Shown: positions 9,031 through 16,186 of the stretch, piece after piece
How the letters are laid out: the number at the start of each line of letters is the position of its first letter
Position numbering within the stretch: the stretch's first letter is position 1
Source: Actinacidiphila sp. DG2A-62
Lineage (GTDB): Bacteria; Actinomycetota; Actinomycetes; Streptomycetales; Streptomycetaceae
DNA length: 64,000 bases
Assembly (NCBI RefSeq): GCF_035825295.1
Contig: NZ_JAYMGI010000002.1
Location: forward strand, 8,058,501-8,122,500
Direction of reading: 5' to 3'
The notes under the pieces: model-generated
What the model was told of the DNA's origin: nothing
The model's database searches: none
Seen by the model: the letters and a program-made list of their open reading frames with translations, nothing else
Position numbers and translations under genes: made by a program

Positions 9031-9133
9031 GGCGGATGCGCCCGCGAAGCCCCCCGACCCCCGTGCCGTGCAAGGCTGGTGGGGGCCGCCGCGGGCAGCG
9101 GGACCGGCCCCGGGGACCGGCGAACGGAGGCAC

Positions 9134-10174
9134 GTGAAGCGCCCCACGATGAAGGACGTGGCCAGGGCCGCCGGGGTCAGCCCGATGACGGTCTCACGGG
9201 TGGTGGCCGGCGAGTCCGGCGTGGCGCCCGGCACCGCCGCCCGGGTCGAGCGCGCGGTGCGCAGCCTCGGCTACCAGCGCAACGACAACGCCCGCAGCCT
9301 GCGCCAGAAGAACCTCGGCACCTCCGCGATCGGCCTGGTGGTGGACGACCTCGCGCACCCCTTCTACGCGCTGATGGCCCGCTCGGTGGAGGACGAGGCG
9401 CACCGCCGCGGCTACGTCGTCCTGGTCGGCAGCACCAACGACGACCCGCGCCGCGAGCGCGAGGTGGTCGCCGCCTTCACCGCGCGGCAGGTCGACGGCC
9501 TGATCCTGGTGCCGACGATCGGCGGCCACGCCTTCCTGGAGCGCCCCATGAGCAGCGGCACCCGCGTGGTCTGCGTCGACCGGCCCGCACCCGGCCTGGA
9601 CGTCGACACCGTCACCGTCGACAACCGGGCGGGCGCCCGCCGCGCCGTCGTCCACCTGCTGGCCCGCGGCCACACCCGGATCGCCTACCTCGGCGACCGC
9701 TACGACATCTGGACCCAGGCCGAGCGGCACGCCGGCTACGCCGAGGCGCTCGCCGCGCACGGTGTGCCCGCCGACCCCGCGCTGGTCCGGCACGGGCTGC
9801 GCTCCCACGCCGACACCCATGCGGCGCTGCGCGAGCTGGCCGCACTCGACCGGCCGCCGACCGCGCTGTTCACCACCAGCGACCTCATCACGCTCGGCGT
9901 GCTGGACGCCCCGGAGGGACCGAGGTCGCCGACGGTGGTGGGCTTCGACGACCTGCCGCTGGCCGCCCGGCTCGACCCGCCGCTGACCGTCGTCAGCCAG
10001 GACCCCCACGCACTCGGCGCCACCGCCGCGAGCCTGCTCTTCTCCCGCATCGACGGCGACCGCTCGGCGCCGCGCGACGTCGTGCTGCTCACCCGGCTGC
10101 TGGTGCGGGACGGGCCGCGGGGCGCCGCGGCGAGCGGACCCGGCAACGCGCCGGGCGAACAGGCGGACGGCTGA
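9134..10174 (+). CDS. LacI family transcriptional regulator
   Basis: A 346-residue sugar-responsive repressor. The N-terminal helix-turn-helix reads MKDVARAAGVSPMTVSRVV, followed by the hinge helix region (NARSLRQK) and a periplasmic-binding-protein-like sensor domain starting IGLVVDDLAHPFYALM. The C-terminal VVGFDDLPLA segment is typical of the family. GTG at 9134 is chosen for ACGGAGG directly upstream, although the spacing is short; an ATG five codons later is possible. It is divergent from the GH92 mannosidase, and two identical AACGTT operators lie between them, so its inducer is probably mannose or a manno-oligosaccharide released by that enzyme. That ligand is inferred from context only. 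Confidence 0.9.
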   Translation: MKRPTMKDVARAAGVSPMTVSRVVAGESGVAPGTAARVERAVRSLGYQRNDNARSLRQKNLGTSAIGLVVDDLAHPFYALMARSVEDEAHRRGYVVLVGSTNDDPRREREVVAAFTARQVDGLILVPTIGGHAFLERPMSSGTRVVCVDRPAPGLDVDTVTVDNRAGARRAVVHLLARGHTRIAYLGDRYDIWTQAERHAGYAEALAAHGVPADPALVRHGLRSHADTHAALRELAALDRPPTALFTTSDLITLGVLDAPEGPRSPTVVGFDDLPLAARLDPPLTVVSQDPHALGATAASLLFSRIDGDRSAPRDVVLLTRLLVRDGPRGAAASGPGNAPGEQADG

Positions 10175-10350
10175 CACGGCGGGGGTACGGGCGGGGGCGG
10201 GCGCGCACGGGCGGGGCGGCGCGCGCGGGCGGCGGTGCGTGGAACGCGCGGCCGGCGGTGTCCGGCCGCGGCGGGCGGCGTGGCGCGGCGGCGCGGTCGA
10301 CGTGGCGGCCCGGGGGAGCGGGGGAAGGGGCGGGGAGCGGGGGAGCAGGG

Positions 10351-10935
10351 TCAGTCGACGACGTGGGCGGCGATCGCGCGGGCGCAGGACGCGGCGTCGG
10401 TGTGGGTGGTGTCCACCACGAGGTCGTAGGCGACGCCGCGGTGGACGGCGTCGGCCTGGGAGCGGGCCATGCCCGCGGCGCGGTCGCCGCGCGCCGCCTC
10501 GCGGGCCGCGGCCACGTCGGGGTCGCAGCGCACCCCGACCCACAGCACGTCGAGCCCGGCGAGCGCGGCACGCCAGCGGGCCTGCGAGTCCGCCCCGCCG
10601 AGGAAGACGTCGTCCACGACGACCGGTGCGCCGGCGCGGGCGATCGCCGCGATCCCGGCCGCCCACGCCGCGTCCATCCGGCGGAACTGCGCGCCGACCG
10701 CGACCTCGCCGCCCGGGCCGACCCCGATGCCCTCGCCGCCTGTCTCGCCGCCCCCCTCGCCGCCTCCCGCGCCGCCTCCCTCGTCGGCCGGGCGCAGCCG
10801 GGCCGGCAGGGCGTCGACCAGCGTGTCCACGCTGAACGCGAGCCAGGCGCGCGCCAGCACGTCCTGGAGACACCGGGCCAGCCGGGTCTTCCCCGCGCGG
10901 GAACCGCCGTTCAGGACGATCACCTCGGTGGGCAT
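10351..10935 (-). CDS. Chloramphenicol-phosphotransferase-like P-loop kinase
   Basis: A 194-residue nucleoside-triphosphate-dependent kinase-like protein. The P-loop GGSRAGKT is at residues 10-17 and VVVDDVFLGG follows the middle of the protein; together with the closing VVDTTHTD this matches the CPT family, whose best-known member phosphorylates chloramphenicol. Many family members are uncharacterised and need not confer resistance. Residues of about 52-78 are a Gly/Glu-rich insertion absent from typical members. The ATG at 10935 has only a weak GGCGGG site. It converges with the LacI gene and has no obvious partner. Confidence 0.7.
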   Translation of the reverse strand: MPTEVIVLNGGSRAGKTRLARCLQDVLARAWLAFSVDTLVDALPARLRPADEGGGAGGGEGGGETGGEGIGVGPGGEVAVGAQFRRMDAAWAAGIAAIARAGAPVVVDDVFLGGADSQARWRAALAGLDVLWVGVRCDPDVAAAREAARGDRAAGMARSQADAVHRGVAYDLVVDTTHTDAASCARAIAAHVVD

Positions 10936-11084
10936 CCCGCCACGGTAGGCGCGGCGCCAGGGCGGGGCGAGCGGATATCCCCGCGCGGCGCGTGTCCCCG
11001 CCGAACGGGGTGCGGCCCGTCGCACCGCCCGGTCATGAGCAGGCCGGGGCGGGGCGGGACAGCTCGGGACAGGTCGGGACACCG

Positions 11085-11152
11085 GCCCCTCACGGCGAGG
11101 GCGTCGGCCGCCTCACGGCGAGGACGTCGGCCGCCTCACGGCGAACGCGCGG
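11085..11152. repeat. 23-bp tandem repeat, three copies, at the end of the PTE-like gene
   Basis: Units at 11085-11107, 11108-11130 and 11131-11152 share CCTCACGGCGAG and GTCGG; the last is degenerate. Each carries a TCA that is a TGA stop on the minus strand. The gene stops in the middle unit, so its last residues come from the repeat. Slippage here would change the C-terminal tail length. Confidence 0.7.
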
Positions 11153-12099
11153 GCCGGGTTGGCGACCGTGACGGCGTGCGCGGCCTCCGCGCCGAGCGCT
11201 CTGACCAGGCGCGGCCACAGCACCCGGGGGAGGTAGGGCATGCCGGGGCCGCCCCCGGTGGCCGCGCGAGCGGCGGCCACCACCGTGTCGCCGCCGAGCA
11301 GCAACTGGTCGGCGTGGCCCGCGGCGGCCAGCTCCGTGAGGCAGTCCACCAGCCGCCAGTCGGTGGCGTGGTGGGCGCGCGACGGGCCGTCGAAGGCCAG
11401 GAACGCGCCGGAGGCGGCCAGTTCGCGGTGCAGGCCCGCGTCGGGGAAGCGGTTGAGGTGGCCGAGCAGCAGGGACGCGGTGGGGACGCCCAACTCGCCG
11501 TGCAGCAGGGCGAGGACGTCGGGCGCCGCGGTGCCCGCCTCGTGGTGCACACCGATCGGCGCACCGGTCGCGTGGTGCGCCTCGGCCGCCGCGGCCATCA
11601 CCCGCCGGGTGTGGTCGTCCAGGCCGTGGAACATCCCCGCCACCTTGATCATGCCGGCCTTCGCGGGACCGCGCGGTCCGTCCGGGTCGTCCCCGGTGAC
11701 CATGCCCTCGGTCAGCTCCGCCACGAAGAAGGCCGCGAGGCCGCGCGCGTGCAGCCGCTCCAGCAGCGCCGGGTCGTAGTGCGCCGCCTGGTGCAGGCCG
11801 GTCGCGGCGATCACGTGCACGCCGGTGGCCGCGGACACCGCCGGCAGGCGGCCGGCCGCCCGGCCCAGACCGAACGGCGTCCACTGGGCGACCGCCGCGC
11901 CGCCCGCGGCGCGGTAGGCGGCGGCCTCTGCCTCGGCCGCCGCGGGATCGTCCAGCTCCTGCCCGGCGAGGGCCGGCGCGGCGAAGAACAGGTGGTCGTG
12001 GGCGTCCGTGGCCCCGAGGTCCGCGGGGGCGACGTCACCGAGGACCGTACGGACGCGGGCCGGGCCGAGGCCGTTGCCGGCGGCGGTGTCCGCGGTCAC
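11113..12099 (-). CDS. Phosphotriesterase-family metal-dependent hydrolase
   Basis: A 328-residue amidohydrolase-superfamily TIM barrel of the phosphotriesterase (PTE) family. Metal ligands can be followed in order: the HxH pair in TDAHDHLFF (about residues 34 and 36), a lysine in AGMIKVAG that is normally carbamylated, histidines in IGVHHEAG and LLLGHLNR, and the aspartate in LLLGGDTV. Family members hydrolyse lactones or organophosphates; most natural substrates are lactones. The GTG at 12099 overlaps the TGA of the DUF4865 gene by four bases, so the two are translationally coupled. With the upstream TetR gene they form a likely inducible detoxification or catabolic operon. The last residues (VRRPTSSP) come from a tandem repeat. 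Confidence 0.8.
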   Translation of the reverse strand: MTADTAAGNGLGPARVRTVLGDVAPADLGATDAHDHLFFAAPALAGQELDDPAAAEAEAAAYRAAGGAAVAQWTPFGLGRAAGRLPAVSAATGVHVIAATGLHQAAHYDPALLERLHARGLAAFFVAELTEGMVTGDDPDGPRGPAKAGMIKVAGMFHGLDDHTRRVMAAAAEAHHATGAPIGVHHEAGTAAPDVLALLHGELGVPTASLLLGHLNRFPDAGLHRELAASGAFLAFDGPSRAHHATDWRLVDCLTELAAAGHADQLLLGGDTVVAAARAATGGGPGMPYLPRVLWPRLVRALGAEAAHAVTVANPARAFAVRRPTSSP

Positions 12100-12683
12100 C
12101 ACTGCCGTCCCGTCGGCAGGGAGTCGAGCCCGGGGCGGGACAGGTGCAGCACCTCGTAGCGCTCGTCCCCCGGCTCCGCCGGCGCGGCGTCCTGCCACAG
12201 CGTGAAGCGCAGCAGCTCCCAGCGGCGCGGGTCCACCGCCAGCGCCGCGCTGTGCAGGCCGGGCCGCCCCGCGGCGTCGGAGAGTTCGGCCACCGCCTCA
12301 TCGACGGCCCGCCCGGGTGGCTCACCGGACGGCAACCGCCATGCGCAGCGCGCCGCCTGACGCGGCGTCGTGCCGATCGCGGGTCCGCGCTCGAACGCCA
12401 GGCCCGTCCAGTGCTCCACGGCCGGGCGGCCGAAGTCCTCGGCCAGGCCGCGGAATCCGGGCCCCCAGAGGAAGGAGTTCATGCCCTCGACGGTGTTCCA
12501 CAGGTAGAAGGGCGCGTAGCCGTTCACCGGGGAGCCGTCCTTGCCGCGCTCCCGGACGAGGTACGCCTTCAGGCCCAACCCCGGGAAGGCGTCGAGGAGA
12601 TGGCCGCGGGTGGCGACCCGGTGCCGGACGATCCCCATGTCGTAGTCGGCGGGCAGCGTGATGCGGTAGTTCATGGCGTGCAC
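12096..12683 (-). CDS. DUF4865 family protein
   Basis: A 195-residue protein recognised by its start ITLPADYDMGIVRHRVATRG and the internal NGYAPFYLWNTVEGMNSFLW, which are characteristic of DUF4865. The family is small, cytoplasmic and without an assigned reaction; genes are often found beside TetR or LysR regulators and oxidoreductases. GTG at 12683 (first residues MHAMNYRITL) is preferred because GAGGGAG precedes it by eight bases; ATG at 12674 is the alternative. It is followed by the PTE-like hydrolase with a GTGA overlap and preceded by a TetR regulator 163 bases upstream. The operon setting suggests a role in handling the same compound as the hydrolase. Confidence 0.75.
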   Translation of the reverse strand: MHAMNYRITLPADYDMGIVRHRVATRGHLLDAFPGLGLKAYLVRERGKDGSPVNGYAPFYLWNTVEGMNSFLWGPGFRGLAEDFGRPAVEHWTGLAFERGPAIGTTPRQAARCAWRLPSGEPPGRAVDEAVAELSDAAGRPGLHSAALAVDPRRWELLRFTLWQDAAPAEPGDERYEVLHLSRPGLDSLPTGRQW

Positions 12684-12780
12684 GGGCGGATCTCCCTCGT
12701 TCTGCCCTCCAATCGGGCGTGCCGTCCAATCGGGTGCGGGTCGGGTGCGGGGGCGCGGGTCGGCGGTCCGGGGCCGGGCG

Positions 12781-12833
12781 GCGTCGGCCCGGCGGGCGCC
12801 ATCGCGTCGGCCCGCCGGGCCCCATCGCGTCGG
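12781..12833. repeat. 23-bp tandem repeat, two copies plus a partial
   Basis: Units at 12781-12803 and 12804-12826 differ only in the CCGGCGGGCGCC/CCGCCGGGCCCC part; GCGTCGG begins a third. The repeat lies between the TetR gene and DUF4865, and may affect read-through between them. Confidence 0.6.
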
Positions 12834-12846
12834 AGGCGGGGCGGTC

Positions 12847-13410
12847 TCAGGGCCGGGCGGCGGCGAGGAGGGCGACCGCGCCGCGCACCGCATCGTCGAA
12901 CGGCTCGCGCGTGCCGGCGGCGCGCGCCAGCACGTAGCCGCCCTGGACCACCGCGGCGACCGCGGCGGCGGTGTGCGCCGGGTCCAGCTCGGCCCGCAGC
13001 TCGCCGGAGGCGACGCCCTCCGCGACGACGGACGCGAGCCGCGCCCGCAGCCAGGCGAAGGTCTCGGCGACCGGTTGCCGCAGCTCGTCGCTGACGACCA
13101 CGTCCGGGTCCATCGCCATCCTGCCGACCCGGCACCCGCGCAACGGCTCGCGTTCGCGCTCCAGATAGCCCGCCAGCCGCGCCACGGCGCCGCCTTCCGC
13201 GTCCAGCACCGCGCCGGCCTGCGCGGTCAACTCCTCGGCGCTGCGCCGCATCGCGGCCAGCGCGAGGTCGGGCTTGCCGCGGAAGTGGTGGTACATGCTG
13301 CCCTGGCCCGCGCCGGCGCGCTCCTGGATCGCCCGGGGGCTGGTCCCGACGTACCCGCGCTCCCACAGCAGCTGCCGGGCGCTCTCGATCAGGCGTTCCG
13401 CGGTGTCCAT
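12847..13410 (-). CDS. TetR family transcriptional regulator
   Basis: A 187-residue TetR-family repressor. The N-terminal helix-turn-helix runs from about residue 20 to 50 (TSPRAIQERAGAGQGSMYHH followed by FRGKPDLA), with a variable ligand-binding C-terminal domain. ATG at 13410 is used; an in-frame ATG at 13425 lies inside the operator palindrome and neither has a Shine-Dalgarno sequence. A TAGTAT hexamer 13 bases upstream suggests a very short leader. The 18-bp palindrome at 13420-13437 overlaps this -10 region, so autorepression is very likely. The DUF4865 and PTE-like genes downstream on the same strand are its probable targets. Confidence 0.88.
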   Translation of the reverse strand: MDTAERLIESARQLLWERGYVGTSPRAIQERAGAGQGSMYHHFRGKPDLALAAMRRSAEELTAQAGAVLDAEGGAVARLAGYLEREREPLRGCRVGRMAMDPDVVVSDELRQPVAETFAWLRARLASVVAEGVASGELRAELDPAHTAAAVAAVVQGGYVLARAAGTREPFDDAVRGAVALLAAARP

Positions 13411-13419
13411 GCGAGCAGT

Positions 13420-13437
13420 GTACATACTAGTAGGTAC
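13420..13437. promoter_or_regulatory. TetR operator palindrome
   Basis: GTACATACTAGTAGGTAC is an 18-bp inverted repeat with one mismatched pair, centred on the rare CTAG tetranucleotide. It overlaps the TAGTAT -10 element of the TetR gene. Size, symmetry and position fit a TetR-family autoregulatory operator. Confidence 0.7.
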
Positions 13438-13464
13438 AGAAGTGCGCGGGGTGTCCCCGTGTGC

Positions 13465-13492
13465 GCAAGCGGCGAGGGCCCCCGCCGCTTGC
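13465..13492. terminator. 10-bp hairpin downstream of the isochorismatase-like gene
   Basis: GCAAGCGGCG, an 8-base loop and CGCCGCTTGC form a perfect 10-bp stem. The right arm runs into the GCCGCTT tandem repeat. It lies past the end of the minus-strand gene at 13575 and could terminate it. Confidence 0.4.
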
Positions 13493-13539
13493 CGCTTGCC
13501 GCTTGCCGCTTGCCGCTTGCCGCTTGCCGTCTGCCGCCT
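13484..13539. repeat. 7-bp minisatellite (GCCGCTT)6 plus two degenerate units
   Basis: Six perfect head-to-tail copies of GCCGCTT occupy 13484-13525 and two altered copies follow. It lies between the isochorismatase-like gene and the TetR promoter. Arrays like this arise by strand slippage and usually vary in copy number. Confidence 0.85.
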
Positions 13540-13574
13540 GCGGCGTGCTGCCCGTCGCCGCCTTCGCGCGGGGC

Positions 13575-14117
13575 TCAGCCGAAGCGCACGTCCGCCGCCG
13601 CGACCACCGTGCCGAAGCGCGGGAAGTCCAGCGTCACCGACGCCTCGTGCTCCGCCGCGGTGAGCGCGGACATCGCGTCCTCGGCGAAGACCAGTCCGTA
13701 GCCGAGGTCGGCGGCGGCGCGCGCGGTGGACTCCACGCCCAGGCTGGTGGCGATCCCGGCCAGCACCAGCGTGCCGACCCCGCGGCGGGTCAACTCCTCG
13801 TGCAAACCGGTGTCCTGGAACGCGCCCACGGTGTGCTTCACCACCACCGCGTCCGCCGCGTCCGCCACCTCGGCCACCAGACCGCTGCCCGGCGGCTGGT
13901 CGGCGACGCCGGGACGCTGCCCGCGCACCGCCAGCACCGGCGCGCCCGCCGCGGCGAAGACCCGGGCCAGCCCGAGCGACGCGGCGAGCACGGCCTCGCC
14001 GGAGCGCGGGGCGAGCGGGAGGGCGACCATGCGGTCCATGAGGTCGATCAGCACCAGGGCGGTACGCGAGGGGTCGAGCCCTGGGGGCGCCCCGAGGTCG
14101 TGATCATCGCGAGTCAT
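13575..14117 (-). CDS. Isochorismatase-fold hydrolase lacking the catalytic Cys
   Basis: A 180-residue protein of the isochorismatase/cysteine-hydrolase fold. The first catalytic-site segment TALVLIDLMDRM supplies the aspartate and VVVKHTVGAF the lysine. In nicotinamidase-like members the nucleophile follows the cis-peptide (GxATxxCVxxTAR); here the segment is GIATSLGVESTARAA, with glycine in place of cysteine. That is the situation in true isochorismatases, which hydrolyse a vinyl ether without a Cys nucleophile, but it may also mark a non-hydrolytic family member. No siderophore or phenazine genes are adjacent apart from the PNPOx gene 1.4 kb away. ATG at 14117 has a weak binding site. Confidence 0.75.
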   Translation of the reverse strand: MTRDDHDLGAPPGLDPSRTALVLIDLMDRMVALPLAPRSGEAVLAASLGLARVFAAAGAPVLAVRGQRPGVADQPPGSGLVAEVADAADAVVVKHTVGAFQDTGLHEELTRRGVGTLVLAGIATSLGVESTARAAADLGYGLVFAEDAMSALTAAEHEASVTLDFPRFGTVVAAADVRFG

Positions 14118-14403
14118 GATCGCGACCCTACCCCCGCGGAGCGTGCCCACGCCGGTGATCCAACAGGCCGCGACACCAGGTGGGATGACGATCCGTCAGA
14201 AACCGCGGCGGCGGGTCGGGCGACCGCCCGCGGCCCGCCGCGGGCGGACCCGGCGCCCCGTCCGCGCGGCCCCGGGGCCGCGCACCGCTCACCCGGCGCC
14301 ACTACTCCACTGCGGGCCGTCGCGGGCGGGTTCGCGGATTGTGCTCCCGCCGCCCTCACGGCCGATAGGCTGGACGGGGAACCGAGGTGGGAGGAGAGCG
14401 GAC

Positions 14404-14643
14404 GTGGCCGAAAGCACTGTCGGACAGCCGTTGGCCAACGGGAAGAAGCCGCAGGTCGATCTGACCGGCGCCGAGTGGCTGTCCAGCAGCCAGGGCAGCG
14501 GCGATGTGCAGATCGCCTTCGTCGAGGGCTACATCGCGATGCGGGACGGACGGAACCCGGACGGTCCCGCCCTCATCTTCACCCCCGCCGAGTGGCGAGC
14601 CTTCGTCCTCGGCGCACGCGACGGCGAGTTCGACCTCACCTGA
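14404..14643 (+). CDS. DUF397 domain protein
   Basis: A 79-residue protein with the compact DUF397 fold (GAEWLSSSQGSGDVQIAFVE followed by RDGRNPDGPALIFTPAEWRAF). In Streptomyces these small proteins usually pair with an XRE-type DNA-binding protein and modulate differentiation or antibiotic regulators (WhiJ-like systems). Here no XRE partner is adjacent, so it is an orphan. GTG at 14404 follows GGGAGGAGAG. A strong palindromic terminator lies 64 bases after its stop. Confidence 0.85.
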   Translation: MAESTVGQPLANGKKPQVDLTGAEWLSSSQGSGDVQIAFVEGYIAMRDGRNPDGPALIFTPAEWRAFVLGARDGEFDLT

Positions 14644-14706
14644 CCGCCTCCGGCGCGGGTGCGCGGCCGAACCGCGGGCGCGCGACCGGGACTTCGGCGT
14701 GAGTGC

Positions 14707-14747
14707 GGGGCCCTGGGGGACGTCGGACCGACGTCCCCCAGGGCCCC
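14707..14747. terminator. 41-bp perfect palindrome between convergent genes
   Basis: GGGGCCCTGGGGGACGTCGG is separated by a single A from its exact reverse complement (14728-14747). It sits between DUF397 (plus) and the maleylpyruvate isomerase family gene (minus) and should fold identically from either strand. It is the most stable bidirectional terminator candidate in the window. Confidence 0.85.
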
Positions 14748-14789
14748 GCTGACGTCCACGGCCCGCCGCGCCGCCCGCGGTTCGGCCGG

Positions 14790-15488
14790 TCAGGGCCAGT
14801 CGGTCAGCGTCGGGAGCCGGTCGCCGGTGAGGGGGCGCAGCGGGTGCCGGCCGGCCAGCCAGGCGGCGATGTCCGTCAGCCGGCCCCGCGCGGACAGCGG
14901 CCTGCCCTCGCCCACGGTCCAGCTCCGCCCGCCGTGGTCGGTCGCCGTGAGGGTGAGCCGGACCCCGCCGGGCACACGCGGGGCCAGATAGCCGACCAGG
15001 TAGGTACAGAACGGCTCGGACCAGTCGTCGATCGACGGGCCCAGCAGGGTGTCGGTGAGGTGGATCTCCAGCTCCCGCCACCAGCCGAGTCCCGCGTCGA
15101 GCAGGGTGCCGTCGCGGTAGCGCACCGGGCGCTCCCAGTCCTGCCCGCCGACCGCCGACCAGGACGCCTCGACCTCGTCGAGCGCCGCGGACAGCGCGGA
15201 GGCGAGCACCGGTGCGCCGCGCCGGTGGCCGGTCTCGATCGCCGCGTCGCGTCCGGGCCGGCCGCCGTCGTACACCTCGATCAGCTTGCCGCGCTGCGCG
15301 TACCTGGCCTGGCGGGCGAGCGCCAGGCCGACGCCCTCGATGTGCGTCAGCACGTGCGCGCGGGTCCAGCCGGGGAGCGCGCTCGGCGCCCGCACGGCCT
15401 GCTCGGTGAGGCCCGGCAGCAGCGCGCGCAGCCGGGAGTGGCCGGTGGCGAGCGCGGCGGAGAGCTCCGCGGGAGAGGTCGTCGTCAC
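14790..15488 (-). CDS. Maleylpyruvate isomerase family (mycothiol-dependent, DinB-like) protein
   Basis: A 232-residue DinB-like four-helix protein. The N-terminal domain has the family features: RLRALLPGLTEQAVRAPSAL, then PGWTRAHVLTHIEG, which includes metal-binding histidine. Characterised relatives use mycothiol as cofactor (maleylpyruvate isomerase, MST). The substrate here cannot be told; its partner is a PNPOx-type flavoprotein. GTG at 15488 overlaps the TGA of that gene (GTGA), so the two are translationally coupled. The gene ends 43 bases before the 41-bp palindromic terminator. Confidence 0.8.
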   Translation of the reverse strand: MTTTSPAELSAALATGHSRLRALLPGLTEQAVRAPSALPGWTRAHVLTHIEGVGLALARQARYAQRGKLIEVYDGGRPGRDAAIETGHRRGAPVLASALSAALDEVEASWSAVGGQDWERPVRYRDGTLLDAGLGWWRELEIHLTDTLLGPSIDDWSEPFCTYLVGYLAPRVPGGVRLTLTATDHGGRSWTVGEGRPLSARGRLTDIAAWLAGRHPLRPLTGDRLPTLTDWP

Positions 15489-16138
15489 GGCCACAGCAGT
15501 CCCCGCTTCCAGCCGTCGCCCTCGCGGACGTAGTCGACGCGCACGTGGCGGCGCTCCCGGTCGCCCTGCCAGAACTCGACGCGCTCGGCCCGCAGCACGT
15601 AGAGCGTCCAGGACGGCGGCACCAGGCCCGGTTCGCGCGCCACCCGCTCTGCCGATGCGCGCACCGCGGCGTCGCGCTCGGCGAGGTCGCCCAGCGGGGC
15701 GCTCTGCCGGCCGAGCAGCGCCTCGGCGCGGGCGGCGGGGGAGCGGGCCAGGAAGTCCGCGGCGCTGTCGGCCTCGCCGGCCGGTTCGACCCGGCCGCGG
15801 ACCCGCACCTGGCGGGCGAGCGGCGACCAGTAGAACGTCAGCGCCGCGGCCGGGTGCGCGGCGAGCTGGCGGCCCTTGCGGCCGCCGGCGTCGGAGGCGA
15901 ACTCCCAGCCCTGCGGCGAGACGTTCTTCAGGATCAGCACCCGGGCGTCGGGGTCGCCCGCGGCGTCGACCGTCGACAGGGTCATCGCGTGCGGTTCGCG
16001 CACGCCGTCCCGTACGGCGGCCAGCAACCACTCGGAGAACAGCTCGTGCGGGTCGGCCGGCAGCCCGGTGGGGTCGAAGGTCGGCAGCTCGCCCGAGAAC
16101 ACCTCTGTTCCGCGCAGCAGTTCGCGGAGGTCGGACAC
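15485..16138 (-). CDS. Pyridoxamine-phosphate-oxidase family flavoprotein (PdxH/PhzG-like)
   Basis: A 217-residue FMN-dependent oxidase-like protein with both domains of the PdxH/PhzG group. The FMN-binding split barrel includes ARVLILKNVSPQGWEFASDA and ALTFYWSPLARQVRVRG, and the dimerisation C-terminus contains WTLYVLRAERVEFWQG and ends GWKRGLLWP. PdxH oxidises pyridoxine or pyridoxamine phosphate to PLP; PhzG acts in phenazine formation. No phenazine genes are present, so a stand-alone oxidase or a catabolic role is more likely. GTG at 16138 follows GAGGGGG. It is coupled to the maleylpyruvate isomerase family gene and divergent from a CGNR regulator, with a clear inverted repeat between. 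Confidence 0.85.
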   Translation of the reverse strand: MSDLRELLRGTEVFSGELPTFDPTGLPADPHELFSEWLLAAVRDGVREPHAMTLSTVDAAGDPDARVLILKNVSPQGWEFASDAGGRKGRQLAAHPAAALTFYWSPLARQVRVRGRVEPAGEADSAADFLARSPAARAEALLGRQSAPLGDLAERDAAVRASAERVAREPGLVPPSWTLYVLRAERVEFWQGDRERRHVRVDYVREGDGWKRGLLWP

Positions 16139-16155
16139 GGATACCCCCTCAGAAT

Positions 16156-16182
16156 TAATGGTGTGCGATGACGATACCATTA
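16156..16182. promoter_or_regulatory. Operator TAATGGT-N13-ACCATTA in divergent promoter
   Basis: Two perfect 7-bp arms (16156-16162 and 16176-16182) are separated by 13 bases, a spacing of two helical turns centre to centre. It is the only AT-rich DNA in the 48-base gap between the PNPOx and CGNR genes and ends four bases before the CGNR ATG, so it must overlap both promoters. The CGNR protein is the likely ligand. Confidence 0.65.
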
Positions 16183-16186
16183 GCCT

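Noticed and set aside
10351..10935. Chloramphenicol resistance gene
   Set aside because: The CPT fold is clear, but many family members do not act on chloramphenicol and nothing here shows the substrate.
13575..16138. Phenazine or siderophore cluster (isochorismatase plus PhzG-like gene)
   Set aside because: The two genes are 1.4 kb apart in separate units and no other pathway genes are present.
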